Below, piece by piece: positions 1-4,903 of a stretch of 5,933 nt of DNA. Within the stretch, counting starts at the first letter, position 1. Each line of letters opens with the position of its first letter. The notes beneath the pieces were generated by a model, which saw nothing but the letters and a program-made list of their open reading frames with translations, was not told where the DNA came from and did no database searches. The DNA lies in the NCBI GenBank assembly GCA_052034865.1, contig JBPOIC010000067.1:1-5933 (forward strand), given 5' to 3'. The DNA comes from JBPOIC01 sp052034865. Lineage in GTDB: Bacteria > UBA10199 > JADFYH01. The position numbers were made by a program, and so were the translations under genes.

Positions 1-282
1 ATTATTATGGTCGTCGCTGCAGCCTTCTTTGAAGAAATATTTTTTCGGGGAATTCTCCAGCCCAACTTCATCAATTGGGTAGGAATAAGATTTGGTCTGC
101 TGATGACAGCCAGTCTGTTTGCCCTGGCCCACGGAAATTTTCGCTATTTTCATTTCTATCTCATCCTTGGAATTTTACTGGGAGGGCTGAAAGAGTGGAG
201 GCAGTCGCTTTGGCTTCCCATTGTTGCGCATGCGATCAACAATGGGTGGGTGTTGATTCAGTCGCATTTCCAAGCCGGATGA
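1..282 (+). CDS. CPBP-family intramembrane metalloprotease, C-terminal part (5' end outside window)
   Basis: This is the C-terminal 93 residues of a membrane protease of the CPBP family (CAAX protease and bacteriocin-processing group, Pfam Rce1-like/Abi). The frame is open from the first base, so the Met at position 7 is almost certainly internal. All three family motifs are visible: FFEEIFFRG (the EExxxR motif, Glu11, Glu12 and Arg16 of the visible part), FALAH (FxxxH, His44) and HAINN (His77, Asn80, Asn81). In this family the glutamates and histidines form the intramembrane active site. Hydrophobic stretches around these motifs fit transmembrane helices, and the polar tail ends soon after the last motif, as is usual. 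Known members cleave prenylated proteins in eukaryotes, or process peptides or mediate bacteriocin immunity in bacteria; the substrate here cannot be inferred. The gene converges on rnhA, with 140 bases between the two stop codons. The family call is firm, the role unknown. Confidence 0.9.
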   Translation: MIMVVAAAFFEEIFFRGILQPNFINWVGIRFGLLMTASLFALAHGNFRYFHFYLILGILLGGLKEWRQSLWLPIVAHAINNGWVLIQSHFQAG

Positions 283-319
283 GTTTTGATTTCTTCAGGA
301 TTTTTCTTTTGAATTGTGA

Positions 320-351
320 ATTCTGAAGGGCGAATCATGAGTCGCCCCTAC
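320..351 (-). repeat. REP-like palindrome, copy 1
   Basis: A 20-base palindrome at 328-347 (one mismatched pair, 334/341) is centred on CATG. It is followed on the + strand by CTAC (348-351), so on the - strand it reads GTAG and then the hairpin. A GTAG-type tetranucleotide 5' to an imperfect hairpin is the known layout of REP elements mobilised by RAYT (TnpA-REP) transposases. On the other side lies ATTCTGAAGG (320-329), which recurs at the same distance in the copy at 1410-1441. No RAYT gene is in the window. Confidence 0.6.
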
Positions 352-364
352 AAAACGTTTCGCT

Positions 365-391
365 CGCAAGGACAAAATTGTCGTCCTTGTG
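365..391. terminator. Hairpin between convergent genes, possible terminator
   Basis: An inverted repeat CAAGGAC (367-373) / GTCCTTG (383-389) encloses a nine-base loop and can extend outward by one G-T pair (366/390) and one C-G pair (365/391). It lies between the stop codons of the CPBP protease and rnhA, where a terminator is expected. Only a short T run (394-397) follows it on the + strand, and none follows closely on the - strand, so intrinsic termination is possible but weakly supported. It may instead be another member of the local hairpin collection. Confidence 0.3.
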
Positions 392-422
392 CCTTTTGTC
401 CTCTCCTCAATTCTTCTCCCGA

Positions 423-1139
423 TTACTTTCGTACTCCCCATTCTTTTAAGATCTTTTCTTCATCCTGGGCCGAGGTGGCTTTTTTAAACTTCGCTCCCCT
501 TACTCCATGGACACGCTGTTTGCATTCTTCCCAGGTTGCATGTCGACGCCATTGGTCTCCGATCAGGCTTAAATAGCTAAAGGAAGCCGATTTTGATTTT
601 GGCTTTACAGATGGGGGAAGTGAGGAAGTCACAGAAGATTCCAGTGAAATGGGATAATCCTTTAAAGGACCTTCAAAAAGATCCAGTGGCCTGTTTTGAG
701 AATAAGAAACGGCCAGGGCATCGACCCGTTCGTTTCCGGGAATTCCACTGTGTCCGCGCACATAATTCCAGGTGATCGGATTTTCTTTTCCCCGTTTGTT
801 GACCACAGCGAGGAGTTTTTCCCAGAGTGGGCGATTGAGAACTTCCTTGCCTTCAGCCGTCCTCCAGCCATTTCTTCTCCAGCCGAAAATCCACTGAGTG
901 ATTCCGCGGATTACGTAAGTCGAATCCGTGTTCAAAACAATTGGTCCAGGATTCTGCGCGACAGATTCAAGAGCTTCGATAGCCGCCGTAAGTTCCATCT
1001 GGTTATTGGTAGTCTCAAACTGAAAACCGCCAAGTTCCCGCACTTGTTGATCGGGAGTGGCCACGATGGCAGCCCAGCCACCCGGACCCGGATTTCCGCT
1101 GCAGGCTCCATCGCAATAAATAAGAAAGGAAGAGATCAT
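423..1139 (-). CDS. rnhA: Ribonuclease HI with C-terminal HBD-like domain
   Basis: This enzyme cleaves the RNA strand of RNA:DNA hybrids in the cytoplasm, removing R-loops and leftover primers. From the chosen start it has 238 residues. The catalytic domain covers about residues 4-150, with the expected residues in context: Asp10 (YCDGACSGNPGPGG), Glu49 (NNQMEL), Asp72 (TDSTYV), His130 (VRGHSG) and Asp140 (NERVDALA). The usual RNase HI is about 155 residues. Here a Ser/Pro/Lys-rich linker (about 165-186) leads to a domain at about 188-235 with TWEEC, a Val five residues on, GAKFKK and a final EEKILKEWG, resembling the hybrid-binding domain of eukaryotic RNase H1. The Met at 1139 was preferred to the in-frame Met at 1280 because the catalytic fold begins right after it, the 47 extra residues show no family match, and a good -10 box (1218-1223) lies downstream of the longer start. 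No clear Shine-Dalgarno directly precedes the ATG. Confidence 0.92.
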   Translation of the reverse strand: MISSFLIYCDGACSGNPGPGGWAAIVATPDQQVRELGGFQFETTNNQMELTAAIEALESVAQNPGPIVLNTDSTYVIRGITQWIFGWRRNGWRTAEGKEVLNRPLWEKLLAVVNKRGKENPITWNYVRGHSGIPGNERVDALAVSYSQNRPLDLFEGPLKDYPISLESSVTSSLPPSVKPKSKSASFSYLSLIGDQWRRHATWEECKQRVHGVRGAKFKKATSAQDEEKILKEWGVRK

Positions 1140-1148
1140 GATTGATGA

Positions 1149-1168
1149 AGACAAGGCATGCCTTGTCC
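1149..1168 (-). repeat. REP-like palindrome in the rnhA leader, copy 3 (diverged)
   Basis: A perfect 18-base palindrome at 1150-1167, centred on CATG, begins 10 bases upstream of the rnhA ATG. It shares the CATG centre and the size of the other REP-like copies, but the adjoining tetranucleotide is TTAA (1169-1172) in place of CTAC. It may be a decayed copy, or a leader hairpin that affects rnhA translation. Confidence 0.45.
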
Positions 1169-1217
1169 TTAAGTGTGAAAGGTTTTTAGAAGGATATGCT
1201 TTTTTGGCAGGTTCTTC

Positions 1218-1246
1218 ATTATAAGAGAGCTCGGCGAAAAAGTTGA
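1218..1246 (-). promoter_or_regulatory. Probable sigma-70-type promoter of rnhA
   Basis: On the - strand a perfect TATAAT (1223 down to 1218) is preceded, after a 17-base spacer, by a weak -35 TCAACT (1246 down to 1241, three of six consensus bases). Transcription would start near 1211 and leave a leader of about 70 bases that contains the palindrome at 1150-1167. The position supports the rnhA start at 1139, since a start at 1280 would lie upstream of this promoter. Confidence 0.45.
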
Positions 1247-1322
1247 GTGAAGTGTCAGGACTTACAAAACCAGTATGCAAGATGCAAGAGATCCGAAGGG
1301 ATAAAGAGGATAATCCATCTTC

Positions 1323-1345
1323 GAGAAGGCTAATTTCGCCTTTTC
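1323..1345. repeat. Hairpin
   Basis: GAGAAGGC (1323-1330) pairs with GCCTTTTC (1338-1345) around a seven-base loop, eight pairs with one G-T. No T run follows on either strand, so it does not look like an intrinsic terminator. It belongs to the cluster of hairpins in this intergenic region. Confidence 0.35.
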
Positions 1346-1353
1346 CAACTTCT

Positions 1354-1392
1354 CATCCTTCGACCCTTCGATGAAGCTCAGGGCTCAGGATG
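1354..1392. repeat. Nested inverted repeat of the CATCCT...AGGATG type
   Basis: Outer arms CATCCT (1354-1359) and AGGATG (1387-1392) enclose inner arms CCCT (1364-1367) and AGGG (1380-1383). The words CATCCTTCGAC and GCTCAGGATG resemble a short intergenic palindromic repeat that I recall from many bacterial genomes; this is recollection, not a database result. No coding potential or T run is attached. Confidence 0.45.
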
Positions 1393-1409
1393 TCCCATTT
1401 GTTTTCTGG

Positions 1410-1441
1410 ATTCTGAAGGAAGAGGCATGCCTCGTTCCTAC
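1410..1441 (-). repeat. REP-like palindrome, copy 4
   Basis: A 20-base palindrome at 1418-1437 (one mismatch 1421/1434, one G-T pair 1419/1436) is centred on CATG and followed by CTAC; the tetranucleotide occupies 1438-1441. Its left side begins with ATTCTGAAGG (1410-1419), exactly as in copy 1, and both elements span 32 bases. Inside the stem the bases differ from copy 1 in paired fashion (GAGGC/GCCTC here, GACTC-type there), so the hairpin rather than the sequence appears conserved. Confidence 0.6.
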
Positions 1442-1472
1442 CGAAAAATTGATCTTCAATGTTTTTCTTCTG

Positions 1473-1494
1473 CCTCCTGCCTTCAGGCAGGGGG
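1473..1494. repeat. GC-rich hairpin
   Basis: CCTCCTGCC (1473-1481) pairs with GGCAGGGGG (1486-1494) around the tetraloop TTCA, nine pairs with one G-T. It is the strongest GC hairpin of the window outside the genes. A T run precedes rather than follows it on the + strand, and A/G bases follow on the - strand, so a terminator role is unlikely. It is probably a dispersed palindromic repeat of a family different from the CATG-centred copies. Confidence 0.45.
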
Positions 1495-1563
1495 TGAGGG
1501 GAGAATAATTACATCATTTATGTTTCAGATTGATTGTAGGGTCGATCTCACCGGGTCGCCCTG

Positions 1564-1638
1564 AATGTTTTGTTTTAAAATTGCGGGCGACTCATGAGTC
1601 GCCCCTACAGAAGATTGGTTTGCAATATTTTGTTTTAA
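1564..1638. repeat. Imperfect 15-base direct repeats flanking REP copy 2
   Basis: AATGTTTTGTTTTAA (1564-1578) and AATATTTTGTTTTAA (1624-1638) differ at one base and bracket a 45-base segment that contains the REP-like palindrome. This could be a duplication made when the segment inserted, or a chance similarity of AT-rich DNA; the T-rich composition lowers its significance. Confidence 0.3.
1585..1608 (-). repeat. REP-like palindrome, copy 2 (perfect)
   Basis: GGGCGACTCATGAGTCGCCC (1585-1604) is a perfect 20-base palindrome directly followed by CTAC (1605-1608), which is GTAG ahead of the hairpin on the - strand. It matches copy 1 at 19 of 20 palindrome bases and in the tetranucleotide, and has the same orientation. 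The upstream ATTCTGAAGG word of copies 1 and 4 is absent. Confidence 0.65.
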
Positions 1639-1843
1639 CGCCTGAATTCTCTCTCCTGAACTTTCCCTTCATCATCTTTTAACAATTCTGATCATTCTCC
1701 TGTTGATAGGTTTTAACAAACGTCAAATTCCCCACTACCTGTTCCTATCCGATGCCATCAAGAACTGGCGCATACCGTCCTTCCCAAATTAATTAAAAAA
1801 CCTCCTCAAGTTTTTAAGGGGCTTACCGTTCTAGTGGATAGTC

Positions 1844-2038
1844 ATGGAAACTCTACTGACACTTCGTGAAGTCGCCCAACTCCTTCGTCTCTCGCATCAG
1901 ACCGTCTACAAGCTGATTCAGGACGGCATCCTCATCGCTGTGAAAATCGGTAATCAATGGAGATTTGAAAAAAAGAAGATCGAGGAATGGCTCGAGAATC
2001 AATCACATGAGAGCTTTCACCCACGGGAGAAAAAATAA
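1844..2038 (+). CDS. Small excisionase/MerR-type helix-turn-helix protein
   Basis: This is a 64-residue protein made almost entirely of one winged helix-turn-helix of the excisionase family (HTH_17, MerR superfamily). Residues about 5-52 show the family pattern: LTLREVAQLLRLSHQTVYKLIQDG for the two helices, then a short wing ending in the hallmark W-R-F (NQWRFEKKKIEEWLE). The charged C-terminus has no further domain, so it can bind DNA but carries no sensor of its own. An in-frame TAG at 1832-1834 makes the ATG at 1844 the earliest possible start; the preceding GTGGA is only a weak ribosome-binding site. Its stop codon touches the cheA start codon, so the two are surely cotranscribed and probably translationally coupled. 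No integrase or phage gene is nearby, so an excision role is unlikely; regulation of the chemosensory operon, or a structural role with CheA, is inference. Confidence 0.85.
   Translation: METLLTLREVAQLLRLSHQTVYKLIQDGILIAVKIGNQWRFEKKKIEEWLENQSHESFHPREKK
2025..2030 (+). promoter_or_regulatory. Ribosome-binding site of cheA inside the HTH gene
   Basis: GGGAGA lies within the last codons of the HTH gene, eight bases before the cheA ATG at 2039. The HTH stop (TAA, 2036-2038) directly abuts that ATG, an arrangement that favours reinitiation or coupled translation. Confidence 0.6.
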
Positions 2039-4432
2039 ATGGATGAGGTCTTTAAAGAATTTGTCGTTGAGAGCACCGAAAATCTGGATCAATTGGATCG
2101 TGATTTTGTGGCCCTGGAAAAAGATCCTGGTAATCGCGAACTGCTATCGCGCATTTTCAGATCGGTGCATACCATTAAGGGAACCTGCGGGTTTTTTGGA
2201 CTTTCCAAACTCGAATCCGTCACCCATGTGGGAGAAAATCTTTTAAGTCGTTTAAGAGATGGTCAGTTGAGTTTAACTCCCGAACGTATCAGCGCCCTGT
2301 TGTCATTGGTGGATGCCATTCGAGAGATGATTGGAAGAATTGAAGCAACCGAATCAGAAGGAGATGGAGATTATACGGATCTGATCAAACTTCTTACCCA
2401 GCTCCAGCAGCCAGAGAGCACTTCTCCTTCTTCCCAACCCACTGCGGCTCCACGGGTGGAAGTGGCGCCCCCCGCCACTTCTCCCCTGGAAGAAAAACTT
2501 CCTTCTTCTTCCCTTACGGAAACACAGGGCACAACTCCTGTCGCATCGGCCCCTTCTGTTCCTGCGCCGGTGTTTTCGGCAATGCCCGCTGCTCCAGCAC
2601 CAGCTCAGGCGTCTGCTATAGCTGCAAATCCGGCAAAAGAAAAAGAATCCGTTTCTTCACTGGCTTCTGAAAGTGCCATCCGCGTTGATGTTGGCATTCT
2701 CGACAAGCTCATGAATCTGGTAGGAGAGCTGGTACTGGCACGCAATCGCATCCTTCAGTTTACTTCACTCCAGGAAGATTCGACTTTTCTGGCCGCATCT
2801 CAACGTCTGAACATTATTACCAGCGAGCTGCAGGAGGGGGTTATGAAGACCCGCATGCAGCCCATCGACAATATCTGGAACAAGTTCCCTCGTGTTGTGC
2901 GTGATCTTGCAAATATTTGCGGAAAAAAGATCCAGATTCAGATGGAAGGAAAAGAAACCGAGCTGGATAAAACCCTCATTGAAGCTATTAAAGATCCTCT
3001 TACTCACCTGGTCCGCAATGCCGTCGATCATGGGATTGAAAGTCCGACAGAGAGACGTGCGGCGGGAAAATCCGAAGAAGGGGTTTTGCTTTTGAAAGCC
3101 TATCACGAAGGAGGTCAGGTCAATATTGAGATCTCTGATGATGGAAAGGGAATCCCCGTAGATCGGATTCGGGAGAAAGCCCTCGCTAAAGGGATGGTCA
3201 CGCCTGAAAAGGCAAATCGGATGAGCGATCGCGAGGTGTTGAATCTGATTTTTATGCCCGGTCTTTCGACGGCAGAGAAAGTGAGCAATATCTCGGGTCG
3301 AGGAGTTGGAATGGATGTGGTGAAAACCAACATCGAAAAGATTGGAGGCGTGGTCGATATTCAGAGCAAGCTCGGGTTTGGCACAACGATGAAAATCAAG
3401 ATTCCTTTAACGCTTGCGATTATTCCTTCCCTCATCGTGACCACAGGCGGAGATCTTTATGCAATTCCACAGGTGAGTCTTTTAGAGCTGGTCATGGTTG
3501 AAAGCCAGGATGTCGGGAAAAAGATTGAGCGTATTCAGGGGGCCGAAGTTTACCGGCTGCGAGGAAAGCTGCTTCCACTCGTGAGACTGAATCGGGAGCT
3601 TTCGCTGAATCTTTCGCAGGAAGGCGAAGGAGAACGCCCGATCAATATTGTGATTTTGCAGGCCGATGACCGTCAGTTTGGTCTGATTGTCGATGAAATC
3701 AACGATACGCAGGAAATTGTCGTGAAGCCTTTGGGTCAGCAGCTCAAAGGGATTTCGGCTTTTGCCGGCGCTACCATCCTGGGTGATGGCCGCCTGGCCC
3801 TCATTCTCGATGTCATGGGGATCGCACAAAAATCTGGTGTTGTGGCCGAACTGCATGAACGTGCTCTGCACGATATGAGTCAGAAAGCCGAAAATCAGGC
3901 CGGAGATCATCGCCAGATGCTTCTTTTTGAAGGACCCGATCGAGGACGCATGGCTCTTCTTCTTTCTGAAGTCGATCGTCTGGAAAAATTCTCTCTCGAG
4001 ATGGTTGAAAAAACCGGTGATACGGAAGTGGTTCAATATCGAAACAAGATCATGCCTCTCATCCGGCTTTCATCCGCCCTGCCTGAAAGACGCAAGACTC
4101 CACGTCATGAAGATGCTTCCAATAGCAGCCGATTGCTGGATTCCGTTGAGGCAGTGGTGTGTACGCGGGGCGATAAAACTTACGGAATCGTTGTGGGCCA
4201 GATCCTGGATATTCTGGAAGCATCTGTCGACCACCTGGGTGAAGCCAGCAGAAAAGGAATCGCTGGAACGATGGTGATTCAGGGAAAAGTCACCGAATTG
4301 CTCGATATTCAGCAAGTGATCGATCTGGCGGAATCACACAATTTTAAGGATTCGGATTCCTTGAATGAAAGTCTGGGCGCATTGCTGGCCTCACTTAATC
4401 GCGAGAAAGACCAGGAGAAACGAATCGTATGA
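2039..4432 (+). CDS. cheA: Chemotaxis histidine kinase CheA with tandem CheW-like domains
   Basis: This 797-residue cytoplasmic kinase autophosphorylates in response to receptors and passes phosphate to response regulators. Domains in order: HPt/P1 (about 1-122) with the phospho-accepting His44 in RSVHTIKGTCGF; a Pro/Ala/Ser-rich linker (about 125-212) where a P2 regulator-binding domain is not recognisable; P3 dimerisation (about 214-275, with MKTRMQP at 269-275); P4 ATPase (about 276-458) with an intact N box (LVRNAVDHGIE, Asn327 and His331), G1 (DDGKG, 367-371), F box (FMPGLSTA, 405-412) and G2 (SGRGVGMD, 419-426); P5 CheW-like (about 461-600); a second CheW-like domain (about 625-767) containing PLIRL and a YGIVV half; and a short tail rich in Ser, Leu and charged residues. 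No receiver domain is fused. All catalytic motifs look functional. It starts directly after the HTH stop codon and ends overlapping cheW. Which pathway it drives cannot be told, as no regulator is visible. Confidence 0.95.
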   Translation: MDEVFKEFVVESTENLDQLDRDFVALEKDPGNRELLSRIFRSVHTIKGTCGFFGLSKLESVTHVGENLLSRLRDGQLSLTPERISALLSLVDAIREMIGRIEATESEGDGDYTDLIKLLTQLQQPESTSPSSQPTAAPRVEVAPPATSPLEEKLPSSSLTETQGTTPVASAPSVPAPVFSAMPAAPAPAQASAIAANPAKEKESVSSLASESAIRVDVGILDKLMNLVGELVLARNRILQFTSLQEDSTFLAASQRLNIITSELQEGVMKTRMQPIDNIWNKFPRVVRDLANICGKKIQIQMEGKETELDKTLIEAIKDPLTHLVRNAVDHGIESPTERRAAGKSEEGVLLLKAYHEGGQVNIEISDDGKGIPVDRIREKALAKGMVTPEKANRMSDREVLNLIFMPGLSTAEKVSNISGRGVGMDVVKTNIEKIGGVVDIQSKLGFGTTMKIKIPLTLAIIPSLIVTTGGDLYAIPQVSLLELVMVESQDVGKKIERIQGAEVYRLRGKLLPLVRLNRELSLNLSQEGEGERPINIVILQADDRQFGLIVDEINDTQEIVVKPLGQQLKGISAFAGATILGDGRLALILDVMGIAQKSGVVAELHERALHDMSQKAENQAGDHRQMLLFEGPDRGRMALLLSEVDRLEKFSLEMVEKTGDTEVVQYRNKIMPLIRLSSALPERRKTPRHEDASNSSRLLDSVEAVVCTRGDKTYGIVVGQILDILEASVDHLGEASRKGIAGTMVIQGKVTELLDIQQVIDLAESHNFKDSDSLNESLGALLASLNREKDQEKRIV

Positions 4433-4893
4433 GCTTATCCAAACAGTACTGCACCTTTTATTTAAGCGGATATCATTTTGGGGTCGCCGTCTCGCATGTT
4501 CAGGAAATCATCCGATCCCAGAAAATGACACGTGTTCCTCTGGCTCCTCGAGTCGTGAGGGGGTTGATCAATTTGCGCGGGCAGATTGTCGTTGCGATCG
4601 ATCTGAAAAAAAGACTCGGGATGCAAGCCGATGAAGGCGAGAACATGAATATCATTTTAAGAACCCAGGATGGAGCGGTGAGTCTTTTGGTCGATGAGAT
4701 CGGGGATGTCCTGGAAGTATCCGATGAAATCTTTGAAGAACCACCCGAAACCCTGAAAGGATTGGCCAGGGACTTGATCGAAGGGGCCTATAAACTCGAA
4801 GGAAAACTTTTGCTGATTTTAGATGCCATGAAAACAACTGAAGTTGAAGGCGCAAGCGAATCTCAAATGTCTGAAAGCATATCCATTCATTAA
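4429..4893 (+). CDS. cheW: Chemotaxis coupling protein CheW
   Basis: This 154-residue scaffold protein links chemoreceptor tips to the P5 domain of CheA in signalling arrays. A single CheW domain fills about residues 4-136, including the characteristic VRGLINLRGQIVVAIDL segment (43-59, Arg44 and the NLRG turn at 48-51) and the second-half strand SLLVDEIGDVLEV (85-97). Length is close to the usual 150-170. The last 18 residues are Ser/Glu-rich and probably disordered. Its ATG overlaps the cheA stop (ATGA, 4429-4432), with AGGAG at 4413-4417, so translation is likely coupled to cheA. It is a separate gene in addition to the two CheW-like domains at the end of CheA, giving the operon three CheW folds. 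Assignment is firm; the symbol reflects family membership, not a specific pathway. Confidence 0.95.
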   Translation: MSLSKQYCTFYLSGYHFGVAVSHVQEIIRSQKMTRVPLAPRVVRGLINLRGQIVVAIDLKKRLGMQADEGENMNIILRTQDGAVSLLVDEIGDVLEVSDEIFEEPPETLKGLARDLIEGAYKLEGKLLLILDAMKTTEVEGASESQMSESISIH

Positions 4894-4903
4894 GGAGAAA
4901 GTT

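Larger units (their letters stand above)
1140..1843. other. Long divergent intergenic region, no gene seen
   Basis: About 700 bases separate the start of rnhA (- strand) from the start of the HTH gene (+ strand). I find no convincing coding region: frames here are short or are extensions of rnhA without family features. The stretch holds the probable rnhA promoter and leader and at least six hairpin-forming sequences (annotated separately at 1149-1168, 1323-1345, 1354-1392, 1410-1441, 1473-1494 and 1585-1608). Its last 200 bases (about 1640-1843) contain several TTTTAACAA/TTTTAACG words and an A-rich patch at 1787-1800, but no promoter for the chemosensory operon that I could call with confidence. 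Confidence 0.75.

Noticed and set aside
696..1145. 149-residue open frame on the + strand
   Set aside because: It lies opposite the well-supported rnhA catalytic domain and has no recognisable domain; it is a shadow of that gene.
1140..1280. 47-residue N-terminal extension of rnhA up to the in-frame Met at 1280
   Set aside because: The extension has no family features, the catalytic fold starts directly after the Met at 1139, and the best -10 box lies inside the extension.
1717..1753. Possible flagellar sigma-28 promoter (TCAAATTC ... CCGATGCC) upstream of the operon
   Set aside because: The spacing between the two boxes is too long and both match the consensus poorly.
1750..1790. Possible sigma-54 promoter at TGGCGC upstream of the operon
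   Set aside because: The -12 GC element is missing at the required distance.
1793..1817. AT-rich inverted repeat (TTAAAAAAC / GTTTTTAA) just upstream of the HTH gene, considered as an operator
   Set aside because: It needs a bulge, is almost entirely A-T, and could easily arise by chance; kept only as a candidate region for binding tests.
1844..2038. HTH gene as a phage or plasmid excisionase marking a mobile element
   Set aside because: There is no integrase, attachment site or other mobile-element gene in the window, and the gene is fused in operon order to cheA.
3482..4036. 184-residue open frame on the - strand
   Set aside because: It is antisense to the CheA P5 region, shows no domain features and is explained by codon composition of cheA.
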